NCBI RefSeq assembly: GCF_009745985.1
Contig: NZ_WFIX01000191.1
Location: forward strand, 124,001 to 188,000
Reading direction: 5' to 3'
DNA from: Microbacterium karelineae
GTDB taxonomy: Bacteria; Actinomycetota; Actinomycetes; Actinomycetales; Microbacteriaceae
Length of the DNA stretch: 64,000 nt
How positions within the stretch are numbered: the stretch's first letter is position 1; every line of letters begins with the position of its first letter. Made by a program: the position numbers and the translations under genes. Shown here piece by piece: positions 47,008 to 54,271 of this stretch. The notes below the pieces were generated by a model. It had not been told where the DNA came from, made no database searches, and saw only the letters and a list, made by a program, of their open reading frames with translations.

Positions 47008-47313
47008 GTGAACCTGTCTGTTCCCACCCGTCCCCCCTCTCCGCAGCGGCCTGTCGCACAGACGTCGGCCGAGACCGCCGCGGAGATCCTGCAGCGCCGC
47101 GCCCCGCGCACGACGCTGTTCGATCGCATCGCGATGCGCATCGGGCTGGCCCTGCTCATCTGGGGCACCCGCCCCACGCGGCAGTCCGCTCCCGATGTCT
47201 CGGGATTCCGCGCCGACCCGCGCGCCCCGCTGTACGCGCGGCACGCGCACGACGACTCGCTCGCCCGCCACGCGCTGCTGCACGGCGCGTCGACCACCCC
47301 GTTCGGCCGATGA
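47008..47313 (+). CDS. Small conserved-looking hypothetical protein
   Basis: The 101-residue product begins 'MNLSVPTRPPSPQRPVAQTS', then has an amphipathic/hydrophobic stretch 'LFDRIAMRIGLALLIWGTR' (about residues 41-59) and a basic, His-containing tail ending 'LLHGASTTPFGR'. I do not recognise a family, though similar short proteins occur in Microbacteriaceae. The GTG at 47008 follows ACCAGGAG. It precedes a palindromic repeat and the first GNAT gene. Membrane association by the hydrophobic segment is possible. Confidence 0.65.
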   Translation: MNLSVPTRPPSPQRPVAQTSAETAAEILQRRAPRTTLFDRIAMRIGLALLIWGTRPTRQSAPDVSGFRADPRAPLYARHAHDDSLARHALLHGASTTPFGR

Positions 47314-47329
47314 GCGCGGCGCGCACCCC

Positions 47330-47400
47330 GCGAACGCACACACGTTCCGCGAGCGCACACGAGATGTCGTGTGCGCTCGCGCAGAACGTGTCCGCTCGCG
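47330..47400. repeat. Intergenic palindromic repeat, copy 1
   Basis: The core GCGAGCGCACACGA (47349-47362) pairs perfectly with 47367-47380 around a GATG loop. The outer arms ACACGTTC (47340-47347) pair with GAACGTGT (47384-47391). It lies between the 101-residue gene and the first GNAT gene. The 21-nt segment GTGCGCTCGCGCAGAACGTG plus T is identical in copy 3. Confidence 0.8.
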
Positions 47401-47422
47401 ACATGAACCGAAGGAGACACGC

Positions 47423-48511
47423 ATGATGACCCTCACGATCGACACTCTGCACGTCCCCGAATCCGTCGACGCGCCCGACGCCGGCGAGTGGCGCGCATAC
47501 ATCGAGGTCATCAACGCGTCGTATCGGCACGACGCGGGGACCGACCTGCTCGAGTGGGATCCCGCTGTGATGCTCGCTGCGATGCATCAGCAGTCGCACC
47601 GTGTCAGGCTCGCCTACCTCGCCCGCGACGGCGGATCCGTCGTCGGCGCGGGCGAGCTCACCTTCGACCGTTCGACCGAGCGCGACGTCGAGTTCATGGT
47701 CGCGGTCGCGCCGGGGGCCCGCGGCCGCGGGATCGACGACGCGATCTGCGCCCGGCTCGAGGACGAGGCGCGCGCCCTCGGCCGGTCGTATGCCCTCGTC
47801 TACGCCCCGACGCCGGTCGACGCGGACACGCTCCCGTCGGACGCCGTGCTGCGGCCGTCGTCCGGCGCGGGCGGCGTCCCGCGCGACGACGAGCGGTCGC
47901 GGATGCTCCTCGCGCGCCGATACGCGCTCGGGCAGGTCGAGCGCGCAAGCGCGTACGCGCTCGACGCGGATCCGGATCCGCTCCGCGCGCGTCTCGACGC
48001 CGCGCAAACGGCGGCCGGAGACGAGTACGAGACCGTGTGGTGGTCCGACCGCGCCCCCGACGCGTATATCGACGGGTACGCGGCCGCGATCGCGCGCATG
48101 GGCACCGACGTGCCGTCGGGCGATCACGACTGGGAGCCGGAGGTGTGGGACGCGGAGCGGATCCGCGCCCGCGAGGACCGCGCCGCCTCGACGGGGCAGC
48201 TGTGGGGCGTCACCATCGTCGTGCACCGCCCGACGGGCGTCGTCGCCGCGTTCAACGAGCTCGTCCTGTCGCCCGATCGCGCCAAGCCGACCGAGAACTA
48301 CGGCACGCTCGTCGTCCCGGAGCATCGCGGGCGCCGGCTCGGCACGATCGTGAAGTGCCTCGGCCTGCTGCGCTGGCGCGAAGTCGCCCCCGACTCCCCC
48401 GCGGTCGTCACGTTCAACGCCGAGGAGAACCGGCACATGCTCGACGTCAACGAGGCGGTCGGCTTCCGCCCCGTGTTCTGGGAGGGCTCGTGGCATACGC
48501 ACCTGAGCTGA
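47423..48511 (+). CDS. GNAT family N-acetyltransferase, copy A
   Basis: The 362-residue protein has two GNAT-like halves. The first contains 'EFMVAVAPGARGRGIDDAIC', an acetyl-CoA-binding R/Q-x-x-G-x-G/A loop. The second contains 'TLVVPEHRGRRLGTIVKCLG' with the classic H-R-G-R-x-L-G pyrophosphate loop and 'TFNAEENRHMLDVNEAVGF', the usual motif of antibiotic/mycothiol-type acetyltransferases. Start: ATG 47423, six nt after AAGGAG. It is a close paralogue of the gene at 48621. The substrate is unknown; double-GNAT proteins include mycothiol synthase, but this one shows no specific MshD marks that I can assert. Confidence 0.88.
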   Translation: MMTLTIDTLHVPESVDAPDAGEWRAYIEVINASYRHDAGTDLLEWDPAVMLAAMHQQSHRVRLAYLARDGGSVVGAGELTFDRSTERDVEFMVAVAPGARGRGIDDAICARLEDEARALGRSYALVYAPTPVDADTLPSDAVLRPSSGAGGVPRDDERSRMLLARRYALGQVERASAYALDADPDPLRARLDAAQTAAGDEYETVWWSDRAPDAYIDGYAAAIARMGTDVPSGDHDWEPEVWDAERIRAREDRAASTGQLWGVTIVVHRPTGVVAAFNELVLSPDRAKPTENYGTLVVPEHRGRRLGTIVKCLGLLRWREVAPDSPAVVTFNAEENRHMLDVNEAVGFRPVFWEGSWHTHLS

Positions 48512-48525
48512 TCCCCTCCCGATGG

Positions 48526-48597
48526 CGCGAACGCACAGGGTGTGCGCGAGTGGACACGCTGTTTCCTGTGCTCTCGCGCAGATCCTGTGCGTTCGCG
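48526..48597. repeat. Intergenic palindromic repeat, copy 2
   Basis: CGCGAACGCACAGG (48526-48539) pairs perfectly with CCTGTGCGTTCGCG (48584-48597). An inner stem TGCGCGAG (48543-48550) pairs with CTCGCGCA (48573-48580). It sits between the two GNAT genes. Confidence 0.8.
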
Positions 48598-48620
48598 AAC
48601 TTCTCCTCCCGAAAGGCGAC

Positions 48621-49712
48621 ATGACCCTCACGATCGAGCCCCTGCACATCCCGGAATCCGTCGACGCACCCGACGCCGGCGACTGGCTCGCCTATGTCGA
48701 CATCGTCAACGAGATGTGCCGCGCCGACGCCGGATCCGATCTGTTCGACGGCGACGCCGCGACATGGCTCGTCGGGATCCGCAACCGCGCCTACCGCGAC
48801 GCCCACACGGTCGTCGCGCGCGATGCGGCGGGGACGATCGTCGGCATCGGGAACGCCACGTGGGAGCGCGATGGCGCCACGACGGCGAACGTCGACGTTG
48901 CGGTCCGGCCCTCTCAGCGCGGCACCGGCATCGAGGATGCGATCCAGCGCAGCCTCGAGGCCGAGCTCCGAGCCCGCGGGCTCCGGATCGCCTGGTCCTA
49001 CGCGTTCGTCCGCGGCGATGGGCTCGACGGTCTCGCCGAGCACGAGCTCCTGCGCCCCTCGTCGGGCCGCGGCGCGGTGCCGCGCGACGACGTCAGCGCC
49101 CGGTTCATGCTCCGGCACGGCTACGAGCTCGGGCAGGTCGAGCGCGCGAGCACGTTCGATCTGCGCGCGGATCCGTCGACCCTCGAGCGCACGCTCGAGG
49201 CCGCGCTCCAGGTCGCCGGCGCCGGCTACGAGCCGCTCTGGTGGCAGACGCCGACGCCCGACGAGCACGTCGACGGCTACGCGGCGGCCGTCGCGCGCAT
49301 GTCGACCGATGTGCCGAGCGGCGACCTCGCCGTTGACGAGACGGCGTGGGATGCCGCGCGGATCCGCCACCGCGCGGAGGCGAAGGCGTCGGCCGGCGTC
49401 ACGATGGCGGTTGCCGCCGTGCGCCACCGCCCATCGGGACGGATCGTCGCCTTCAACGAGATCCAAGTCGTCGCCGACCGCACGCGCCCGTCGGAGAACA
49501 TCGGCACCCTCGTGCTCTCGGAGCACAGGGGCCGCCGACTGGGCACGATCGTCAAGTGCCTCGGCCTGCTGCGCTGGCGAGAGCTCGTGCCCAGCTCGCC
49601 CGTCGTGCAGACGTTCAACGCGGAGGAGAACGCCCCCATGCTCGCCGTCAACGAGGCCGTCGGCTTCGCCCCGGCGTGCTGGACGGGCGAATGGCAGAAG
49701 CGCCTCGCCTGA
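48621..49712 (+). CDS. GNAT family N-acetyltransferase, copy B
   Basis: The 363-residue protein is a paralogue of the gene at 47423; the starts ('MTLTIEPLHIPESVDAPDAG') and the C-terminal acetyl-CoA site ('HRGRRLGTIVKCLGLLRWRE') are nearly the same. The N-terminal halves and the central linker have diverged, suggesting an old tandem duplication. 'VDVAVRPSQRGTGIEDAIQ' is the first GNAT loop. GAAAGG lies 5 nt before the ATG at 48621. The substrate is unknown. The tandem copies may acetylate related small molecules or a toxin/antibiotic; that is a guess. Confidence 0.88.
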   Translation: MTLTIEPLHIPESVDAPDAGDWLAYVDIVNEMCRADAGSDLFDGDAATWLVGIRNRAYRDAHTVVARDAAGTIVGIGNATWERDGATTANVDVAVRPSQRGTGIEDAIQRSLEAELRARGLRIAWSYAFVRGDGLDGLAEHELLRPSSGRGAVPRDDVSARFMLRHGYELGQVERASTFDLRADPSTLERTLEAALQVAGAGYEPLWWQTPTPDEHVDGYAAAVARMSTDVPSGDLAVDETAWDAARIRHRAEAKASAGVTMAVAAVRHRPSGRIVAFNEIQVVADRTRPSENIGTLVLSEHRGRRLGTIVKCLGLLRWRELVPSSPVVQTFNAEENAPMLAVNEAVGFAPACWTGEWQKRLA

Positions 49713-49720
49713 CCGGCCGG

Positions 49721-49792
49721 CACGAACGCACACACTCTGTGCGAGCGCACACGTCATTTCATGTGCGCTCGCGCAGAACGTGTGCTCTGGCG
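49721..49792. repeat. Intergenic palindromic repeat, copy 3
   Basis: The core GCGAGCGCACA (49741-49751) pairs with TGTGCGCTCGC (49762-49772); outer GCACAC/GTGTGC arms extend it. It lies between GNAT copy B and the convergent nuclease-like gene, and its left part encodes the last residues of that gene. Confidence 0.75.
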
Positions 49793-50737
49793 GGTATGGA
49801 TCCCATGATCGCGGAGAAACGCGTCGAACGTCGATCGCGATCGGATCTCCCTGTTCGTCCACCTGATCATCCTCTGGCCCGTCGCGGCGCGGATCTCGTC
49901 CTCCCGGCGCTTCTCGTCGAGGACAACCTGCTCGACCGACCGTCCGCGGCGCATCTCCCGATCGCGATACTTCACCTCTCCGTCGAACTCGCCGAGCACG
50001 CCGTCGATCTCGAAGTCCACCCGGTATCGCGCGCCCGTCGCGACTCGCACCTCCCGCTGCACGACGATGTCCGTGAACCCCAGTTGCACGGCATAGAGCC
50101 TGCTGGCGCTCTCCCCCGGTGAGTCCGCCCGCGGATCCATGAGTTCGACGACGAGGCGGGCCTGTTTCACGCCTCGAGCCCCGGGGTGATCGGCGATGAG
50201 GAGACCGAGGTCGGCCCGGAACTCGTGCGCCGCCTCCTCGTCGATGCCTCGGGAATCGGCGATCCGCGAGACTCTCCCGATCGCGGCATCCGCGCACGCG
50301 AGCGCCGTCGGGACGCGCGTCGTGCGGATCACGTCGAACACGGTGCGGGCGAGCGTCGTGACGCGGATGCCGTCGACCTCGACGAAGTCGCCGTCCCAGC
50401 GATCCCGATGGCGCGTCACAGCGGCGCTCGGTGTCCCCGTCCCGCGATCTCCGCTCAGGAGGTGCGCCGCCGAGTCGCGATGGCGGAACAGCGGCAGCCC
50501 ATGCACGGCGGCCGCCGTAGCGCGGCATACGACCGGCGGAGTCCGCGCAGCGTCGGTCGCCGCGCGCGCCAGCGCGACCTGTCGCTCCTCGACGTGCGCG
50601 TCGCGCCACGCCGCCCTGCTTGCGTAGTGTCCATTCCGGATCCGCTCGGCTCGTCCCTGCGCGACCTCGACCCGAAGTCGGCGGTCGCTGACTCCGTCAC
50701 CGACCAGATCCCGTCGCGAGTATGTATCCATCGCCAT
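49754..50737 (-). CDS. AbiEi-like/DUF559-like protein with PD-(D/E)XK-type C-terminus
   Basis: The 327-residue protein has an N-terminal winged-helix-like stretch ('YSRRDLVGDGVSDRRLRVEV', 'GRAERIRNGHYA'), as in AbiEi-type antitoxin regulators. A middle domain has 'TTLARTVFDVIRTTRVPTALA', and the C-terminal part has 'YRVDFEIDGVLGEFDGEVKY' with D-x(n)-E-x-K, a Vsr/DUF559-like nuclease core. Such single genes are common in actinobacteria and their role is unclear. I chose the ATG at 50737; the frame is open upstream only through palindrome copy 4. Its last dozen codons are palindrome copy 3 sequence. No partner AbiEii toxin gene is adjacent. Confidence 0.72.
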   Translation of the reverse strand: MAMDTYSRRDLVGDGVSDRRLRVEVAQGRAERIRNGHYASRAAWRDAHVEERQVALARAATDAARTPPVVCRATAAAVHGLPLFRHRDSAAHLLSGDRGTGTPSAAVTRHRDRWDGDFVEVDGIRVTTLARTVFDVIRTTRVPTALACADAAIGRVSRIADSRGIDEEAAHEFRADLGLLIADHPGARGVKQARLVVELMDPRADSPGESASRLYAVQLGFTDIVVQREVRVATGARYRVDFEIDGVLGEFDGEVKYRDREMRRGRSVEQVVLDEKRREDEIRAATGQRMIRWTNREIRSRSTFDAFLRDHGIHTRQSTRSARAHMK

Positions 50738-50782
50738 ACTCTTGCGCAGGCCGCGGCCGTAGCGTTCGTGCCTGTGGATACC

Positions 50783-50857
50783 GACGCGAGCGCACATGAT
50801 CTGCGCGAGAGCACACGACATTTCCTGTGCGCTGGCATGCAACATGTTCGTTCGCGA
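50783..50857. repeat. Intergenic palindromic repeat, copy 4
   Basis: CGCGAGCGCACATG (about 50785-50798) pairs with CATGTTCGTTCGCG (about 50843-50856) with two mismatches. Inner GAGCACAC/CTGTGCGCT arms surround GACATTTC. It lies between the nuclease-like gene and cofD. Confidence 0.7.
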
Positions 50858-50886
50858 GGGGTGATGCCGGCGGGTAGCGTGGATCC

Positions 50887-51855
50887 ATGCGCATCACGGT
50901 CATCGGCGGCGGAGTGGGAGGTGCGCGCTTCGTCCTCGGCGTGCGCGAGCACGTGCGGCGGACGGGTTCGGGCGACACGATCGACGTCGTCGTCAACACG
51001 GGCGACGACTGGTGGGTCTCCGGCCTGCGCATCGCGCCGGACCACGACAGCCTGCTCTACGCCCTCGCGGGCGTGAACGACACCGAGCGCGGCTGGGGTC
51101 GTGCCGGCGAGACCGAGCGCGTATCCGCGGAGCTCGCGGCCTGGGGGACGGCGCCCGAGTGGTTCACGCTGGGCGACCTCGACCTCGGCACCCACATCGC
51201 GCGCACCGCCTGGCTGCGCGGCGGCGCGAGCGTGAGCGATGTGTACGCGCGCCTCGGATCCCGCTGGCCGCTCGGCGTGCGCCTGCACCCGGCGACGGAC
51301 TCCGAGATCGACACCCATGTCGAGACCGACGAGGGGTCCCTGCACTTCCAGGAGTGGTGGGTCCGCCACCGCTCGGCTCTCCCCGCCCGTGGGTTCTCGC
51401 AGCGGGACATCGCGCGGGCGGAGCCGTCCGCGGGCGCGCGCGAGGCGATCGCCGGCGCCGATGTGATCCTCCTCGCGCCGTCGAACCCCGTCGTGTCGAT
51501 CGGCCCTGTCCTCGCGGTCCCGGGCATGCGCGAGGCGCTCCTCGCGGCCCGCGCGCCGATCGTCGGCGTCTCGGGGATCATCGATGGATCCGTCGTGCGC
51601 GGCATGGCCGATGCCTGCCTGACCGCGATCGGCGTGGAGACGTCCGCGCGCGCGGTCGCCGAGCACTACGGGCCGCGCGCGGGCGGCGGGATCCTCGACG
51701 GCTGGCTCGTCGACGAGAGCGATGCGGCGTCCGCGGATCCCCTCGCCGCGCGCGGCATCGCGGCGCGCGCCGTGCCGCTGTGGCTGCGCGACCCCGAGAC
51801 GTCGGCCCAGCTCGCGCGCGACGCGCTCGAGCTGGCGGCGTCTCTGCGCCGCTGA
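50887..51855 (+). CDS. cofD: 2-phospho-L-lactate (phosphoenolpyruvyl) transferase CofD/FbiA
   Basis: The 322-residue enzyme joins a lactyl-2-diphospho-guanosine-type donor to the deazaflavin Fo in coenzyme F420 biosynthesis. The start 'MRITVIGGGVGGARFVLG' is the nucleotide-binding signature, followed by 'VVVNTGDDWWVSGLRIAPD' and 'LGDLDLGTHIART', all CofD hallmarks; 'LAPSNPVVSIGP' is near the middle. The other F420 genes are not adjacent, although a CofE-like gene is at 374. It shows that the organism probably makes F420. A Zur gene converges on it with a 7-nt gap. Confidence 0.95.
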   Translation: MRITVIGGGVGGARFVLGVREHVRRTGSGDTIDVVVNTGDDWWVSGLRIAPDHDSLLYALAGVNDTERGWGRAGETERVSAELAAWGTAPEWFTLGDLDLGTHIARTAWLRGGASVSDVYARLGSRWPLGVRLHPATDSEIDTHVETDEGSLHFQEWWVRHRSALPARGFSQRDIARAEPSAGAREAIAGADVILLAPSNPVVSIGPVLAVPGMREALLAARAPIVGVSGIIDGSVVRGMADACLTAIGVETSARAVAEHYGPRAGGGILDGWLVDESDAASADPLAARGIAARAVPLWLRDPETSAQLARDALELAASLRR

Positions 51856-51862
51856 GCCCACG

Positions 51863-52258
51863 TCACTCCGCGGGGCAGGCGCCGCAGCGCCCGAACACCT
51901 CGAGGATGTGCCGGGTCACGGTGACGCCGCTCCGTTCGGCCGTCGCGCGGATCCACTCCTCGTCCGGCGGGTCGATGTCGACGGCCGTGCCGCAGTCCTC
52001 GCACACGAGGTGGTGGTGCCCGCCCTGCTCGCAGGCGCGGAAGAGCTGGCCGCCGGGGACCGGGATGGCGTCCGCGCGGCCGATGTCGACGAGCGCGTTG
52101 AGCTGCCGATAGACGGTGGCGAGGCCGACGGCGCTCCCCTCGTCGCGCAGGCGCTGGTGCAGCTCGCCCGCGGAGATGAACCCGTCGGCGGCCGTGAGCT
52201 CGCGGCACACCGCCTCCTTCTGGGCCGTGTTGCGGCGCTCGCGGATCGTGGCGGACAT
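51863..52258 (-). CDS. zur: Zinc uptake regulator Zur (Fur family)
   Basis: The 131-residue repressor senses zinc. The winged helix includes 'GLATVYRQLNALVDIGRADAI', the Fur-family DNA-binding region. Metal sites appear as 'EQGGHHHLVCEDCGTAVDID' and the C-terminal 'GRCGACPAE', giving the two C-x2-C pairs of the structural zinc site plus the His-rich sensory site. I call it Zur rather than Fur because it is next to an SmtB-like gene (the mycobacterial smtB-zur pairing) and two nearby promoters carry Zur boxes. GGGAGGAAG precedes the ATG at 52258. Confidence 0.9.
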   Translation of the reverse strand: MSATIRERRNTAQKEAVCRELTAADGFISAGELHQRLRDEGSAVGLATVYRQLNALVDIGRADAIPVPGGQLFRACEQGGHHHLVCEDCGTAVDIDPPDEEWIRATAERSGVTVTRHILEVFGRCGACPAE

Positions 52259-52342
52259 CCCCGACTTCCTCCCGATGATGAGAACCGATCCTGATTACAT
52301 AGACATATTGCGAATCATTTATACATGTGGTGAGGTGGATCC
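52259..52342. promoter_or_regulatory. Divergent zur/arsR control region
   Basis: This AT-rich 84-bp gap contains TGCGAATCATTTATA (52308-52322 approx.), which keeps the GAATCATT core of a Zur box but loses the right half. Several TAT/ATA steps (CATAGACATATT, TTTATACATG) could be promoter or SmtB-type operator sequence. The assignment of either site is uncertain. Confidence 0.45.
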
Positions 52343-52687
52343 GTGAACGCAGAACCGAGGCTCGCCGCGGCGGCACAGCTGTTCAAGACCCTCGGCAGCG
52401 AGCCGCGCCTGGCCCTGCTGCACACGATCGAACGGGAGCCGCGCTCGGTCAGCGCGCTCGCCGAGGCGACGGGCATGTCGCAGCCACTCGTCTCCCAGCA
52501 CCTGCGCACCCTGCGGCTGGCCGGGCTCGTCACGCCGGTCCGCGCCGGCAAATTGGTCACATACGAGCTCGCCGACCAGCACGTCAGCCACGTGATCGCC
52601 GACGCCCTCGAACACGTCCAGGAACCCGTCGCGGGAGACCCCGCGCGCACGAACCACCCCGCCGCCGAACAGAAGGAGACAGCATGA
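52343..52687 (+). CDS. ArsR/SmtB family metal-sensing repressor
   Basis: The 114-residue protein has the ArsR winged helix ('TGMSQPLVSQHLRTLRLAGL'). No Cys is present, but helix 5 reads 'DQHVSHVIADALEHVQE', closely following the D-x-H...x-H zinc/cobalt (alpha-5) site of SmtB and CzrA. It is therefore probably a zinc sensor that de-represses at high zinc. GTG at 52343 with GAGGTGG upstream. It overlaps the His-rich protein gene by ATGA, so both are expressed together. Divergence from zur mirrors the mycobacterial smtB-zur pairing. Confidence 0.88.
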   Translation: MNAEPRLAAAAQLFKTLGSEPRLALLHTIEREPRSVSALAEATGMSQPLVSQHLRTLRLAGLVTPVRAGKLVTYELADQHVSHVIADALEHVQEPVAGDPARTNHPAAEQKETA

Positions 52688-52980
52688 CCACCGCCGAGAT
52701 CCACGCCGAGCACACCACTGCCGAGCACGAACACGGGGCCGGCTGCGGCCACGAGGCGATCCCGCACGACGACCACGTCGACTATCTGCACGGCACGCAC
52801 CGCCATGCCCTGCACGGCGACCACTACGACGAGCACGAGTCGCTGGCCGAGCACACCGCCGCCGATCACGCGCACGGCGCGGACTGCGGTCACGAGGCCG
52901 TGGAGCACGACGACCACGTCGACTACGTGCACGGCGGTCACCGTCACGCCGCGCACGGCGACCACTACGACGAGCACTGA
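52684..52980 (+). CDS. Histidine-rich putative metal-binding protein with two repeats
   Basis: The 98-residue protein is about one quarter His with many Asp/Glu. It consists of two copies of a ~46-residue unit sharing 'CGHEA', 'HDDHVDY', 'GxHRHA' and 'HGDHYDEH', each with a single Cys. No signal peptide or membrane segment is seen. It should bind several zinc (or nickel) ions in the cytosol, as a store, buffer or chaperone. Translational coupling to the SmtB-like gene suggests use at high zinc. Not recognised as a characterised family. Confidence 0.85.
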   Translation: MTTAEIHAEHTTAEHEHGAGCGHEAIPHDDHVDYLHGTHRHALHGDHYDEHESLAEHTAADHAHGADCGHEAVEHDDHVDYVHGGHRHAAHGDHYDEH

Positions 52981-53003
52981 CCCGAGCCCCCCATCTCGGG
53001 ACA

Positions 53004-53038
53004 CGGAGGGGCCGCGCGGCGGCCGCGCGGCCCCTCCG
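53004..53038. terminator. Terminator after the His-rich gene
   Basis: A perfect 16-bp GC stem (53004-53019 with 53023-53038) with a 3-nt loop, followed by TCGTC, lies 24 nt after the His-rich gene stop. It separates this unit from the Zur-box promoter. Confidence 0.8.
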
Positions 53039-53090
53039 TCGTCCCCGACCCTCGACGCCCACCCGCCGCTCCCTCGCTCGCGCTCTGCCG

Positions 53091-53117
53091 TATAGTGCGT
53101 AATGATAACCATTATCA
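53091..53117 (+). promoter_or_regulatory. Promoter with Zur box
   Basis: TGATAACCATTATCA (53103-53117) is a 15-bp inverted repeat (TGATAA-3-TTATCA) fitting the actinobacterial Zur consensus TGAnAATnATTnTCA. A TATAGT -10 (53091-53096) ends 6 nt before it, so the box covers the transcription start. Zinc-dependent repression of the flavoprotein operon is expected. Confidence 0.85.
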
Positions 53118-53152
53118 ATACGTGGTGCACCCGCACCGAGGAAGCACGGCCC

Positions 53153-54271
53153 ATGACACGAACCTCTCCCCCTCTCGACGCGCTCGTCATCGGAGCCGGC
53201 CCGGCCGGCATCGGCACCGCCCTGGCCCTCGACGCGGTGGAGGATCTCACCTTCGGGCTGCTGGAGCGCGGCCAGATCGGGCAGACGTTCCTGGACTGGC
53301 CGGAGGCGCAGACGTTCCTCACCCCGTCGTTCACGGGCAACGGCTTCGGCGCGACCGATCTGAACGCGATCCACCCGGAGACCTCCCCCGCGTTCAGCCT
53401 CGGCGTCGACTACCCGACCGGCTCGCAGTACGCGACGTACCTCCGCAGCGTCGTCCGACACTTCCGGGTCCCCGTCCTCGACGACGCAGAGGTCACCTCG
53501 GTCGTCCAGAACGACGACGGGTTCACGGTCGAGAGCGCGCGGGGGCCCGTGTGGGCTCGATCGCTCGTGTGGGCCGGCGGCGAGTTCCACCAGCCGCTCA
53601 CGCCGCGTGTCTCCGGCAGCGGCCTCGCCGATCGCGCATGCAGCGCGGCGGCGTGGCGGGCGCGGGAGGGGCGCGCGGTCGTGATCGGCGGGTACGAGTC
53701 CGGCATCGACATCGCCTGCCATCACGTCGAGGGCGGGGCGGACGTCACGATCGTGGACGGCGAGACACCGTGGGACGCCGGCACCGGGTCGGATCCGTCG
53801 TTCCGTCTCGCGCCGCGCTCGCGCCGGCGCCTCGAGGCCGCGACGGCGACGGGCCGGCTCGAGCTCGTGGCCGCGAACGCCGCCGGCGTCAAGCGCGACG
53901 GATCCGAGTGGGTCGTGAGCCTCGACAACGGCAGCCGCCTGCGCACGGACTCGCGCCCCATCGCGGCGACGGGCTACGGGCCAGGGCTCGGCCCCGTCGA
54001 CCACCTGTTCGCGCGCCGCCCCGACGGCTGGCCGGAGCTCGACGAGGACGACCAGTCGACGCTGGCGCCCGGCCTCTTCCTGTCCGGACCGGCGATCCGC
54101 CACGGCGGGCTGAAGTTCTGCTTCGTCTACAAGTTCCGGCAGCGCTTCGCCCACATCGCGCGCGTCATCGGCGACCGCGCCGGGAAGGACACGGGTGCGC
54201 TGGAGGCGTGGCGCGCCGCCGGGATGCTCACCGACGACCTCTCCTGCTGCGGGGTCGAGTGCGCGTGCTGA
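53153..54271 (+). CDS. Flavin-dependent monooxygenase-like protein (ArsO-like)
   Basis: The 372-residue protein has an FAD motif 'LVIGAGPAGIGTALAL' near residues 10-25 and a second dinucleotide motif 'AVVIGGYESGIDIACHH', the layout of FMO/CzcO/ArsO-type enzymes. Its C-terminus is unusual: 'DDLSCCGVECAC', four Cys in seven residues, which could bind a metal or metalloid. The ATG at 53153 with GAGGAAG upstream is preferred; an upstream ATG lies within the Zur box. It overlaps the ACR3/BASS transporter gene. Arsenic-operon relatives occur with ACR3; here zinc control is indicated. Confidence 0.78.
   Translation: MTRTSPPLDALVIGAGPAGIGTALALDAVEDLTFGLLERGQIGQTFLDWPEAQTFLTPSFTGNGFGATDLNAIHPETSPAFSLGVDYPTGSQYATYLRSVVRHFRVPVLDDAEVTSVVQNDDGFTVESARGPVWARSLVWAGGEFHQPLTPRVSGSGLADRACSAAAWRAREGRAVVIGGYESGIDIACHHVEGGADVTIVDGETPWDAGTGSDPSFRLAPRSRRRLEAATATGRLELVAANAAGVKRDGSEWVVSLDNGSRLRTDSRPIAATGYGPGLGPVDHLFARRPDGWPELDEDDQSTLAPGLFLSGPAIRHGGLKFCFVYKFRQRFAHIARVIGDRAGKDTGALEAWRAAGMLTDDLSCCGVECAC

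Noticed and set aside
50738-50845. N-terminal extension of the nuclease-like gene
   Set aside because: The added residues are encoded by a palindromic repeat copy and do not resemble the family N-terminus.
47330-50857. CRISPR-like array
   Set aside because: The repeats are palindromes spaced by whole genes, not short spacers, and no cas gene is present.
53102-53152. N-terminal extension of the flavoprotein from an ATG at 53102
   Set aside because: It would begin within the Zur box and has no ribosome site; the ATG at 53153 has GAGGAAG and fits the family start.
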